DNA from: Phycisphaerae bacterium
GTDB taxonomy: Bacteria > Planctomycetota > Phycisphaerae > Sedimentisphaerales > Anaerobacaceae
DNA: 64,000 bases
Direction of reading: 5' to 3'
Assembly (NCBI GenBank): GCA_028714255.1
Contig: JAQTMR010000001.1
Coordinates: forward strand, 124,001-188,000
Shown here: one piece after another, positions 22,441 to 31,055 of the stretch
Numbering within the stretch: position 1 is the stretch's first letter
Layout: every line of letters starts with the position of its first letter
Position numbers and translations under genes: made by a program
Notes under the pieces: model-generated
What the model saw: the letters and a program-made list of their open reading frames with translations, nothing else
What the model was told of the DNA's origin: nothing
Databases searched by the model: none

Positions 22441-25308
22441 ATGAGCAAAAAACTGGAGGACGCGGCTGACGATTTGTCCAAAGTTGTGCGGGGAGATGTT
22501 TTTGCCGACATATTACACAGGGCGGCATATTCCAGCGACGCGAGCATTTATCAGATAACTCCCGGATGTGTTGTTGCGCCTCGTGATGCTACGGACGTGG
22601 CATCTGTTGTGAAGTACGCATTTGCCCACGGCATACCAATAGCAGCTCGCGGAGCGGGCAGCGGGGTAGCCGGCGAGTCGCTGTGCAGCGGCATAGTCTT
22701 CGATATGAAGCGGTATATGAACAAAATTATCAGCGTGGATGACGAGGGAGCAATTGCGGTCTGTGAGCCCGGTGTGGTGCTGGACGATTTGAATAATTGT
22801 CTGGCAGATTACGGCAGGAAAATCGGGCCTGACCCATCAAGCAGTAATCGAGCGACAATAGGCGGCTGCGTAGCCAATAATGCCACAGGGTCGCATTCGC
22901 TCGAATACGGCCATATCGGCGGCTTCGTGGAAAGTATTGAGGCAGTTCTGGCTGACGGCAGTGTAGTTGAGTTCGAAAATAATTTCGACCCGGCAGGGGG
23001 AAAAAACGAGAAACTTGCTTCTATCGCGAAGAGATGCGAATCTGTTCTTTCGGGCAGCGATGCGGTCATAACGAAAGCGATGCCAGCAACAAAACGAAAT
23101 CGCAGCGGGTACACAATAGCCGGGGTTTGTCATAACGGCAAGATTGATATGGCCCGGTTATTAGCAGGCTCGGAGGGAACGCTGGCTATTTTTACTAAAA
23201 TCACGCTCAGGACTGTTGCGTTACCTAAAGCAAAAGGTCTGCTGCAGCTTGAGTTCGATTCATTCGAAAAGATGGCCAGGGCCGTGCCAATTATAGTTGA
23301 CAGCGGGGCATCGGCGTGCGAGCTGATGGACAGGACTTTGATTGATATGGCGATTGAGGCGTTGCCCGAATACCGTGATATTTTGCCAAGCGGCGGGGTT
23401 GTTGTTCTGTTGGTTGAGCATACCGGCGAGACGGCGGAGCAGGTAAGGAAAAAAATAGAAGCTACCGATTTGAAAGTCGGGGAATCGGCCTGCGGGCGCG
23501 AGATTATTTTTGAGCCGGGACAACAGAAACGCTTGTGGAAGTCACGCAAGGATGCCGGGCCGCTGCTTTATAGAAAAAGGGGCAGAAAACATCCGGCGGA
23601 ATTTATGGAAGACACGTCTGTGGAATACACTCAGCTTTGGGAATACATCCGCGGGCTGCAAAATATTGCGAAAAAGTACGATTTTGCCGTGTCGTTCTTC
23701 GGCCATGCCGGCGACGGCGAGCTGCATCTTCGGCCATATCTGGATTTGAGCGACCCCGCGGAAGTGGAAAAAATGCGGTCGATTGCAAATGATGTTTTCG
23801 AGCTTGCGTGGTCGTTAGGCGGAACAATCAGTGGAGAGCACGCAGTCGGGCTGGTGAGGGCGTCTTTTCTGCGAAGGCAATATGGAAATGAATATTATCA
23901 ACTGCTCTGCGAAATCAAAAAGATATTCGACCCCGAAGATATAATGAATCCCGGCAAAATTATCAATCCCGACGAAGATATTATGGTCAAGAATTTGAGA
24001 GCGGGACATAAAATCTCGCCGGAGATAATAAAATCGAAATCGCTTTTAGATGGCTCTGAACTCGAGCAGGAGCTTGACCAATGCTATGGGTGCGGGCTGT
24101 GCCTGAGCAGGGAATCCGATTTGCGGATGTGCCCGGTTTATCGTGCGATGGGTGAGGAATTAGGCGGCTCGCGGGCGAAGGTCAATGTACTTCGTTTTTG
24201 GGCGAGCGGCCAGTTTAAGAAGGGAGATTTTGAATCGCCGGAGTTCAGAAAGTTTCTGGATTTATGTATGAACTGCAAGGCGTGTTCGCGAGAATGTCCG
24301 GCAGGGGTCGATATTTCCAGATTGATGGCTGCGGCAAGAGCGGAATATGTAAGCAGGCGGGGACTGAGACGTGCGGAGCTGGCATTGAGCTGCAACCGGT
24401 ATCTAAGTATTTTGGGCGGTATTTTTTCGCCGATTTCAAATTTCTTTATGCGGCTTTCGATTTTCAAATGGTTTTTGGAGAAAATTTCCGGGATAGACCG
24501 GCGAAGAAAGATGCCTTCTTTTACGGGCAGGTCGTTTTTGAGAGCCGGGCGGAAATATCTGGAGGCCTCCAAGCCAATTGAGAAACCGCTTGAAAAAATA
24601 GCCTATTTTGTGGACACATACGCAAATTATAACGACCACGAGCTTGGGTTTGCGGTACTTGAAGTTCTGCGGCACAATGACATCGAGGTAATTTTGCCGA
24701 AGCAACGGCCCGCGCCGCTGCCGGCGATTGTATATGGAAACATAAAGACGGCACGCAAGGATTTGGCATATAGTGTAAAGTACTTAACCAAAGCGGTTCG
24801 AGACGGATACAAGATTGTGTGTTCAGAACCGAGCGCCGCGTTGTGCCTGAAAGAGGAGTTGAGGTATTTTGTTGCAGATGAAGATGCGCAGCTTATTTCG
24901 GACAATACGTATGAGCTTATGAGCTATCTTTTGGATTTGTTCAAACAAAACAAGTTGAAACCGGTTAAGAATCACATATCGCAGGGTTTTGCTTATCATC
25001 AGCCTTGCCATTTGTATGCTCTCGGTGAAGGTCGGGCTGGAATTGAGCTTTTGAAAAGGCTATGTTCCGTAGAGATAGCGGAGCTTGACGCCGGCTGCTG
25101 CGGGATAGCGGGGACGTTCGGAATGCAGAAAAAAAATTACGAGCTTTCTACACAAATATCTGCGAGACTGAAGGAAGCGATTGAAAAGTCATCTATGGAA
25201 ACCATCCTTACCGAATGCGCCGCATGCAAGATGCAGATAGAACATATAAGCAAAGTTGCGGTGGTGCACCCCATAAAACTGCTCGCGGAAGCATATAGAA
25301 GTGCGTAA
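22441..25308 (+). CDS. FAD-linked oxidase / 4Fe-4S / CCG-domain oxidoreductase (D-lactate dehydrogenase or glycolate-oxidase type)
   Basis: A 955-residue fusion. Residues about 40-235 form a PP-loop FAD-binding domain ('GIPIAARGAGSGVAGESLC', 'GPDPSSSNRATIGGCVANNATGSHS'), about 240-520 an FAD-linked oxidase C-terminal domain ('GHAGDGELHLRPYLDL', 'GTISGEHAVGL', 'DPEDIMNPGKI'). Next are two 4Fe-4S motifs, 'CYGCGLCLSRESDLRMCP' and 'CMNCKACSRECPAG', then CCG-type domains ending 'DAGCCGIAGTFGM'. The architecture matches large soluble D-2-hydroxyacid dehydrogenases (GlcD plus GlcF fused). Exact substrate cannot be told. It starts 8 bp after the transporter ATPase, so co-transcription is likely even though the roles seem unrelated. 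Confidence 0.88.
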   Translation: MSKKLEDAADDLSKVVRGDVFADILHRAAYSSDASIYQITPGCVVAPRDATDVASVVKYAFAHGIPIAARGAGSGVAGESLCSGIVFDMKRYMNKIISVDDEGAIAVCEPGVVLDDLNNCLADYGRKIGPDPSSSNRATIGGCVANNATGSHSLEYGHIGGFVESIEAVLADGSVVEFENNFDPAGGKNEKLASIAKRCESVLSGSDAVITKAMPATKRNRSGYTIAGVCHNGKIDMARLLAGSEGTLAIFTKITLRTVALPKAKGLLQLEFDSFEKMARAVPIIVDSGASACELMDRTLIDMAIEALPEYRDILPSGGVVVLLVEHTGETAEQVRKKIEATDLKVGESACGREIIFEPGQQKRLWKSRKDAGPLLYRKRGRKHPAEFMEDTSVEYTQLWEYIRGLQNIAKKYDFAVSFFGHAGDGELHLRPYLDLSDPAEVEKMRSIANDVFELAWSLGGTISGEHAVGLVRASFLRRQYGNEYYQLLCEIKKIFDPEDIMNPGKIINPDEDIMVKNLRAGHKISPEIIKSKSLLDGSELEQELDQCYGCGLCLSRESDLRMCPVYRAMGEELGGSRAKVNVLRFWASGQFKKGDFESPEFRKFLDLCMNCKACSRECPAGVDISRLMAAARAEYVSRRGLRRAELALSCNRYLSILGGIFSPISNFFMRLSIFKWFLEKISGIDRRRKMPSFTGRSFLRAGRKYLEASKPIEKPLEKIAYFVDTYANYNDHELGFAVLEVLRHNDIEVILPKQRPAPLPAIVYGNIKTARKDLAYSVKYLTKAVRDGYKIVCSEPSAALCLKEELRYFVADEDAQLISDNTYELMSYLLDLFKQNKLKPVKNHISQGFAYHQPCHLYALGEGRAGIELLKRLCSVEIAELDAGCCGIAGTFGMQKKNYELSTQISARLKEAIEKSSMETILTECAACKMQIEHISKVAVVHPIKLLAEAYRSA

Positions 25309-25361
25309 CAGAACAAGGTGAAAGACAAAAACAGAAGTTAATTGCCGGGGACAGGAATATT

Positions 25362-26201
25362 CTATGGGATATAATCCTGGAGTTTGCGGTAATACAGGAT
25401 TTCGGTGTTTTTCATCAGCTCAAGTCCCTTTATCCAGCCTAATGTTATTAAAGCTATGCTGACTAATATGACACTGAGCGCAAGGGCCATATCGAAGGCA
25501 AGTTTTTTCGAAAAGACAACAAGCAGTATAAAAGCAAAGGGCACCAGGAGTACAGAGAGCTTAGTAAGGACAATAAGCATTATAACCGCAACGATTACTA
25601 AAAAGGCAATTTCCGGATAATTTTCGAGATACGGTTTAAAAACCGTATAGATATCCAGATTGGTTTTAAAGAATGTCGGCAAACCTTTCCAGAGCAATAA
25701 TATGCCCGAGACCAGCGTACAAGGTCCAAGTGTAGTGCATATCATAACAAAGGTAGCCAGCCATTCGCGATGTATCTTATCGTCTTGAGACGCTTTTTCG
25801 TTAATTATAATATTTGCCCGCCTTAATCTTTTAGTTACATCCCATCGGCGTCGCTTTCCTTTCGGTATATCAGGGAAAACATCTTCCCATCTTTCACCTG
25901 CAAGGCATCTATACAACCATCTCAAGGGAAACCGAGGTTTAAAATAATCCGCTGTTTTTACAATATGGAGCAAAGAGAAGATTTGCTGGAGACAGTAGCC
26001 AACGGCATAGGCCAGGCCTATTGCAATAATATAGAATATGATATTAGCTGATTTAGGAACGATGTTGATGTTGACTGAATTTTTTGAGACATCTATTTTG
26101 CCCCAAACGTATAAAAAGCTAAGTATGACCGAAGCTCCGCCTATGATATAAGTTATATCCCTAATGATGAAATTTCTAAACGACTTAGCCAGTTTGCTCA
26201 T
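25362..26201 (-). CDS. hypothetical multi-pass membrane protein
   Basis: 279 residues with about six hydrophobic segments (about 15-32, 48-70, 150-170, 198-218, 220-235, 238-255) and a basic cytoplasmic loop 'KGKRRRWDVTKRLRRAN' around residues 114-130. No recognised domain. It lies 27 bp upstream of the 3' side of the cysteine synthase gene order (cysteine synthase is farther upstream on the same strand), so the two may be co-transcribed. Confidence 0.65.
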   Translation of the reverse strand: MSKLAKSFRNFIIRDITYIIGGASVILSFLYVWGKIDVSKNSVNINIVPKSANIIFYIIAIGLAYAVGYCLQQIFSLLHIVKTADYFKPRFPLRWLYRCLAGERWEDVFPDIPKGKRRRWDVTKRLRRANIIINEKASQDDKIHREWLATFVMICTTLGPCTLVSGILLLWKGLPTFFKTNLDIYTVFKPYLENYPEIAFLVIVAVIMLIVLTKLSVLLVPFAFILLVVFSKKLAFDMALALSVILVSIALITLGWIKGLELMKNTEILYYRKLQDYIP

Positions 26202-26228
26202 AAAAGTTTTTCCTTCGCATCGATTATT

Positions 26229-27140
26229 CTATGGCGGACATTTGGCACAGATAGAACGGAATAGGGTCGTGCTCAGGTAGCGGTCGCCACGGTCAGGCAA
26301 GATAACGACAATCGTACCGGAGGACATATCTTCAGCTATGTGCAAAGCGCCGGCGACGGCTGCGCCGCTGGACATTCCAACGAAAATTCCTTCTTCAGCA
26401 GCAAGGCTGCGGGTAGCTTCAAAGGCCCGGTCATCATCAATGGTGATTTTTTCATCCAAAACCTCCGGGGCGTAAATCTCAGGGACAATAGATTCTTTCA
26501 TATTCTTGAGCCCCTGTATTGTATGACCTTCGGGCGGCTCGACTCCGACGACTTTGGTGCCCGGTTTTTTCTCTTTGAAGAACATCTTCAGGCCCATCAG
26601 GGTCCCTGTCGTCCCCATGCCGGCGACAACTATGTCAATCTCTCCGTTGGTCTGGGAGAGAATTTCCGGGCCGGTTGTCTCATAATGGGCAAGGATATTA
26701 TTCTCATTGGCGAACTGGTTGGGCATATAATACTTGCCCGGCTCGGCGTCGAGGAGTTGATGAGCCTTTCTAATGGAGCCATCGGTACCCTCTTTAGCAG
26801 GTGTAAGGACGACCTCAGCGTTTAATGCCTGCAAGATATGCTGTCTTTCTATGCTGACACATTCAGGCATACAAAGTTTGACCCGATACCCTTTTGCGGC
26901 GCCAATCATAGCCAAAGCGATTCCAGTATTTCCAGATGTCGGCTCGAGTATAATTTTGTTTTTTGTTAACTGGCCGGCTTCTTCGGCCTTTTTTATCATC
27001 CAGTATGCGGGGCGGTCTTTGATGGAGCCGCCGGGGTTAGCGCCTTCATACTTTCCAAAGATTCTGACTTTGGGATTTTTGCTGTTCAGCTTGTTAAGCT
27101 CCACAAGCGGCGTATTACCAATGGCCGATAATATGCTCAT
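26229..27140 (-). CDS. cysK: cysteine synthase (O-acetylserine sulfhydrylase), PLP-dependent
   Basis: Makes cysteine from O-acetylserine and sulfide. 'GNTPLVEL', 'GANPGGSIKDRPAYWMI' (Schiff-base Lys), 'PTSGNTGIALAMIGAAKGY' (substrate loop) and 'GMGTTGTLMG' (phosphate cradle) are all present; 'GIFVGMSSGAAVAGAL' is near the C-terminus. At 303 residues it is full length. CysK versus CysM assignment is not certain from sequence alone. Divergent from the AmrS-type radical SAM gene across a 131-bp gap. Confidence 0.92.
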   Translation of the reverse strand: MSILSAIGNTPLVELNKLNSKNPKVRIFGKYEGANPGGSIKDRPAYWMIKKAEEAGQLTKNKIILEPTSGNTGIALAMIGAAKGYRVKLCMPECVSIERQHILQALNAEVVLTPAKEGTDGSIRKAHQLLDAEPGKYYMPNQFANENNILAHYETTGPEILSQTNGEIDIVVAGMGTTGTLMGLKMFFKEKKPGTKVVGVEPPEGHTIQGLKNMKESIVPEIYAPEVLDEKITIDDDRAFEATRSLAAEEGIFVGMSSGAAVAGALHIAEDMSSGTIVVILPDRGDRYLSTTLFRSICAKCPP

Positions 27141-27203
27141 AAAAATCTATCTCCTGCCAAATCTACTTATATACAGTCAAATCGACCCAAATATCCAACA
27201 ACA

Positions 27204-27231
27204 TTGATTTATTTGGATTATTTTATATATT
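27204..27231 (+). promoter_or_regulatory. candidate promoter of the AmrS-type gene
   Basis: TTGATT, 16-nt spacer, TATATT about 40 nt before the ATG at 27272. Confidence 0.45.
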
Positions 27232-27271
27232 GAATTGCAGGAAATAAAGTTAATTTGGCGGGAAACCGGTT

Positions 27272-28309
27272 ATGGCATCAGCAAAAGAAAACCTCAAAGA
27301 AGCAGTGTTATGGGACACAGCAGAAGATAGAAAAGTTCGGTGCAAGCTGTGCAGCTGGAAGTGCATGATAGCTGACGGCGAATTGGGCAGGTGCTGTGTA
27401 CGCAAAAATATAAATGGCGTATTGTACTCGCTAAACTATCGTAAGGTTTGCTCAGCTAATCCCGACCCGATTGAGAAAAAGCCGTTGTTTCATTTTCAGC
27501 CCGGCTCAAGCACTTTTTCCATCGCCACGATGGGCTGTAATTTCCGCTGTGAGTTTTGCCAGAACTGGCAGATAAGCCAAGCAGCTATTGAAGATGGTGG
27601 GATTGAGGGACAAGCAATCAGCCCGGAGCAAATAGTTGCATCGGCTGTTCGCTGCGGATGCAAATCAATCGCCTATACCTATACCGAGCCAACGATTTTT
27701 ATGGAGCTGTGCAATGACTGTGGACGACTGGCAAAAGAACAAGACCTGGCAAATATTTTTGTCAGTAACGGCTACCTGACCACAGAGGCGATTGATTTTG
27801 CCAAAGACTGGCTTGACGGGATAAACATCGACTTAAAGGCGTTCAGTGAGGATTATTACAAAAAGTTGTGCAAGGCGCATCTGAAGCCGGTGCTCGAAGC
27901 GATTAAATACATCGCGAAGGAAACAAACATCTGGCTCGAGATTACGACTTTATTGATTCCGGGCGAGAATGATTCCGACGACGAGTTGAAAAATCTCGCC
28001 GAGTTTATCGTCAACGAGGCCGGTGCTGATGTCCCCTGGCATATCAGTCGATTCCATCCGCAATATAAGTATCAGGATTCCGCACCAACGCCGATGAAGG
28101 CCCTTGAGCGCGCCGAAAGAATAGGAAAAGAAGCTGGGCTGCATTATGTATATACTGGTAATGTGCCGGGGTCTAAATCAGAAAGCACTTTTTGTTATAA
28201 CTGCGGGAGAGTGCTAATTGAACGTATCGGTTACCAAATATCAGCCAACCATATAAAGAATTGCTGCTGTCCGGACTGCGAGACGAAAATAGCCGGTTTT
28301 GGACTTTAG
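27272..28309 (+). CDS. amrS: AmmeMemoRadiSam-system radical SAM enzyme
   Basis: Radical SAM protein of the PflA-like group. 'MGCNFRCEFCQNWQIS' carries the CxxxCxxC cluster motif. Upstream 'CKLCSWKCMIADGELGRCCVR' and the downstream 'CYNCGRVLIER...CCCPDCETKI' are extra cysteine motifs of the AmrS family, and 'YTYTEPTIFMELCND' is characteristic. Length 345 is normal. The usual partners AMMECR1 and MEMO1 (AmmeMemo) are not in this window, so the gene is an orphan here; the reaction of the system is not established. Its stop is 2 bp from the convergent DUF134 gene that ends the ORP-like operon. Confidence 0.9.
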   Translation: MASAKENLKEAVLWDTAEDRKVRCKLCSWKCMIADGELGRCCVRKNINGVLYSLNYRKVCSANPDPIEKKPLFHFQPGSSTFSIATMGCNFRCEFCQNWQISQAAIEDGGIEGQAISPEQIVASAVRCGCKSIAYTYTEPTIFMELCNDCGRLAKEQDLANIFVSNGYLTTEAIDFAKDWLDGINIDLKAFSEDYYKKLCKAHLKPVLEAIKYIAKETNIWLEITTLLIPGENDSDDELKNLAEFIVNEAGADVPWHISRFHPQYKYQDSAPTPMKALERAERIGKEAGLHYVYTGNVPGSKSESTFCYNCGRVLIERIGYQISANHIKNCCCPDCETKIAGFGL

Positions 28310-28311
28310 TA

Positions 28312-28689
28312 TTATTGCCCGCGGCCTCGACAATGGCCTCGACCGTGCCGGCCCCGGCGAAAACGATGCGGGGGCGAGCCAATGGCCTCCGGAGGAACAC
28401 TGAGTTTGACCGAGCCTCCCTGTATTGAGAGGGCTTTTCCATTGACCAGGGCGTCGGCAATTTTTTTATGCGCGGACTCGATGATTCTGCCGAAGGTCTG
28501 CCGGGAAATATTCATTTTCTCCGCAGCCTGTTCCTGATAAAGGCCCTGCAGGTCAGCCAGTCGGATTGCTTCAAGTTCATCAACGGTTAGTATGGTACAC
28601 TGCAATACCGACAAGGGGATGCCCTGAGGTTTGTAGTAGTTGACCTGCGGCAGGCAACCAATGCGTCGGCAATTTATTGGTCTTGGCAT
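28312..28689 (-). CDS. DUF134 helix-turn-helix protein, last gene of the ORP-like operon
   Basis: '[10 protein letters not shown]' at the start and '[48 protein letters not shown]' (about residues 33-81) match DUF134, a small family with a sigma-70 region 4-like helix-turn-helix common in anaerobes. The C-terminal '[16 protein letters not shown]' is Arg/Gly-rich. It is the only DNA-binding candidate in the operon and so the best guess for the protein that reads the palindrome upstream of the first gene; this is inference. Confidence 0.88.
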   Translation of the reverse strand: MPRPINCRRIGCLPQVNYYKPQGIPLSVLQCTILTVDELEAIRLADLQGLYQEQAAEKMNISRQTFGRIIESAHKKIADALVNGKALSIQGGSVKLSVPPEAIGSPPHRFRRGRHGRGHCRGRGQ

Positions 28690-28711
28690 ATCAGACTTCC
28701 GTTTTTATTCC

Positions 28712-29908
28712 CTATAAATTAATTCGGGTCCCTACAGAGCAAATAAAACACCTATCAGGAAAGACCTCTTTAAATTTTTCTATAGCTTTAACGCCTGTGC
28801 AATGGCACGGGCCTATTTTTTGTACTTGATATTGCCTGAAAGCTTCAATTGTGTACTCAATCCGTTCTAAAGAAGCATTCAAAAGATGCATCCCGCCTAT
28901 AACAGCATAAATACGGTCCTGGCCTGTTAGTTTTGTAACATAATTTAAGGTATTAACCACGCCGGAATGAGCACAGCCAAAAACAACAATTAATCCATTA
29001 GGGGATTTAATAAATAATGCCTGGTCATCCAGAAGGTTATCCGGAGTATAACAGCTTTCGTCAACAAAGAACGCTCCGCCAACATCTTCAAAATCATTTT
29101 TTCGAGGAATCTGACCGGTTAGTGTAACACCGTTACATAGCTGTAAGGGTTTTTCTGTCCAGATGGCTTTATAATTTTTAACAGCTTGTTTTGCGGCCTC
29201 CGGCATACCAATTGACCGTATTTTAGAATCTTTACAGCTATACTTTGATTTTATTGCTGCCGGGTGAATATAGATAACTGCACGCGGGTTAAGTTCAAGC
29301 ACATCAGACAGGCCACCTGTGTGGTCGTAATGACCATGACTTATCACGATTGCATCAGCTTCAGCTAAATTAACGCTGAGTTCTTTTGCGTTTCTCATAA
29401 GCAAGTCACTTTGTCCTGTATCGAAAAGAATTCGCTTGTCCCCATATTCAAGCCATAGTGACAATCCGTGCTCGGCTCCGATGCTTTCAGAGGCATTGTT
29501 ATCTACAAGTGTTGTAATAGTAACCGTATTTGCTTTGACGGCGCTTTTAAAAACATAGTTCATAATCGCTTTATGGAGCACCGAAGCAGCAAGGTTGGAA
29601 CAATGATACTTATGAACAGGAAGGCCTCCGAGAGCATCTGCCACCTGTTCGTCTGTCAGTTCGCTCACATCGTCAAGATGTTTTCCCATCGCAAGCTCGG
29701 TCATCATACTACAGCATGCAATCGCCGCAGGACAGCCAAAAACCTTATATTTGATATCTGCCAGATGCTCATCGGAAACTTTTATCCATACCTGAATCAT
29801 GTCCCCGCATTCTTCTGAGCCGATTGTTCCCACACCATCAGCATCCGGGATTTCTCCGATATTTCGAGGGTTCATAAAATGTTCGAGCACCTTGTCTGTA
29901 TATTGCAT
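28712..29908 (-). CDS. IscU/NifU-type scaffold fused to a metallo-beta-lactamase-fold hydrolase
   Basis: Residues 1-125 are an IscU-type Fe-S scaffold with the ligand set intact: 'CGD' (C34, D36), 'VFGCPAAIACC' (C59) and 'HKYHC' (C103). Residues about 128-398 are a metallo-beta-lactamase fold of the DHPMRP-synthase-like group, with 'LFDTGQSDLL' and the metal motif 'SHGHYDHTGGL' (H191, H193, D195, H196). Later histidines are in 'FGCAHSGVVNT' and 'CHCTGVKA'. The reading frame is continuous across the join, and the second half begins at 'TVTITTLVDNN', which is where a free-standing enzyme of this type would start. It follows the NifX-like gene by 15 bp. Confidence 0.88.
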   Translation of the reverse strand: MQYTDKVLEHFMNPRNIGEIPDADGVGTIGSEECGDMIQVWIKVSDEHLADIKYKVFGCPAAIACCSMMTELAMGKHLDDVSELTDEQVADALGGLPVHKYHCSNLAASVLHKAIMNYVFKSAVKANTVTITTLVDNNASESIGAEHGLSLWLEYGDKRILFDTGQSDLLMRNAKELSVNLAEADAIVISHGHYDHTGGLSDVLELNPRAVIYIHPAAIKSKYSCKDSKIRSIGMPEAAKQAVKNYKAIWTEKPLQLCNGVTLTGQIPRKNDFEDVGGAFFVDESCYTPDNLLDDQALFIKSPNGLIVVFGCAHSGVVNTLNYVTKLTGQDRIYAVIGGMHLLNASLERIEYTIEAFRQYQVQKIGPCHCTGVKAIEKFKEVFPDRCFICSVGTRINL

Positions 29909-29923
29909 GGGGACAGTACCTAT

Positions 29924-30262
29924 TTAATGGTCGCAGATATTTTGGCCGCATTTTAACTCGCCGGACAGGTATTGGGATATAAGTTCCTGCGGTTCATTAT
30001 CCGGTGCGCCAACTACGATTTGAATATTGTTTTCTGTGAATAATTGGTGTGCTCTTTGGCCCATTCCGCCGGCAATTATCAGTTCGACATGCAACCCTGC
30101 GAGCCATTTCGGCAAGACACCCGGCTCATGCGCCGGCGGGACTACTAATTCCTGGCTCTTGATAGTTTTGCTATCGTTGTCAACATCAATAATAGCGAAC
30201 TGCTCACAATGGCCAAAATGCTGTGATAATTTACCGGCTGTTAATGGAATTGCTATTCTCAT
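29924..30262 (-). CDS. NifX/NifB-type (dinitrogenase Fe-Mo cofactor) family protein, ORP-like 1
   Basis: 'MRIAIPLTAGKLSQHFGHCEQFAII' and 'IIAGGMGQRAHQLFTENNIQIVVGA' are the family hallmarks. These roughly 12-kDa proteins carry metal-sulfur clusters; the Desulfovibrio orange protein (ORP), which holds a Mo-Cu-S cluster, is a member. This copy ends in 'ELKCGQNICDH', a Cys-rich tail. Four bp downstream of mrp. Whether it binds Mo, Cu or Fe cannot be told from sequence. Confidence 0.9.
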   Translation of the reverse strand: MRIAIPLTAGKLSQHFGHCEQFAIIDVDNDSKTIKSQELVVPPAHEPGVLPKWLAGLHVELIIAGGMGQRAHQLFTENNIQIVVGAPDNEPQELISQYLSGELKCGQNICDH

Positions 30263-30266
30263 TTTG

Positions 30267-31055
30267 TTATGCCTCCTTATTTATTTGAGTTTGAGTTATA
30301 GATATTGTTAACGGTTCAAACGCGTTTTTAAGAGCCTGCGTTGTTAGATTATGGTTATTTGACAGGACAAAAGGTTCCCCTGAATCACAGGCATTAACCA
30401 AATCAGCATTCAAAGGAATACTTCCAAGGAATGGGACGTTAAAATCACTGGTCAGTTGTTCGCCCCCATTACTTTTGAATATGTCTGTCCTTTTATTGCA
30501 GTGCGGACAAATAAAGCCGCTCATATTTTCAATAACTCCCAGAACCGGCAGATTCAACTGCCTGCAAAATGTAATACACTTTTTAACATCGACGACGGAA
30601 AGCTGTTGGGGAGTGGTGACAACAACAGCACCGTCAGGATTGTCCAACAGTTGAACTATTGACAACGGCTCATCACCGGTGCCGGGCGGGCAATCGACTA
30701 CGAGATAGTCAAGATTGCTCCATGAAACATCCGTTACAAACTGCTTTATAACGTTGTGTTTCATCGGCCCTCGCCAAATCAGGGCGCTGCTTTCTTCCTG
30801 TAACAAGAAGCCAACACTCATTACCTCAAGCGTGTCACTATATGAAACAGGTTTAATTTTATCGCCATCTGCATGAAGGCCTTTGTTGTTGAGATTTAAC
30901 AGCTTAGGTACGCTCGGCCCATGAATATCTATATCCAACAAACCAACATTTTTACCCTGCATCGACAGCCAGGCGGCGAGGTTGACAGCAATAGTGCTTT
31001 TGCCAACGCCGCCTTTCCCGCTTAAAACAAGAATTTTGTGTTTTATATTTTCCAT
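30267..31055 (-). CDS. Mrp/NBP35-family P-loop ATPase
   Basis: Fe-S cluster carrier ATPase of the Mrp/ApbC group. Walker A with the deviant Lys 'GKGGVGKST', 'LLDIDIHGPS', 'VVDCPPGTGDEP', and the CxxC pair 'FICPHCNKR' that bridges a 4Fe-4S cluster at the dimer interface. The start is placed at ATG 31055, which overlaps the stop of the upstream MinD-type gene (TAATG), rather than at the track's 31100. Operon partner of both NifX-like proteins. Confidence 0.93.
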   Translation of the reverse strand: MENIKHKILVLSGKGGVGKSTIAVNLAAWLSMQGKNVGLLDIDIHGPSVPKLLNLNNKGLHADGDKIKPVSYSDTLEVMSVGFLLQEESSALIWRGPMKHNVIKQFVTDVSWSNLDYLVVDCPPGTGDEPLSIVQLLDNPDGAVVVTTPQQLSVVDVKKCITFCRQLNLPVLGVIENMSGFICPHCNKRTDIFKSNGGEQLTSDFNVPFLGSIPLNADLVNACDSGEPFVLSNNHNLTTQALKNAFEPLTISITQTQINKEA

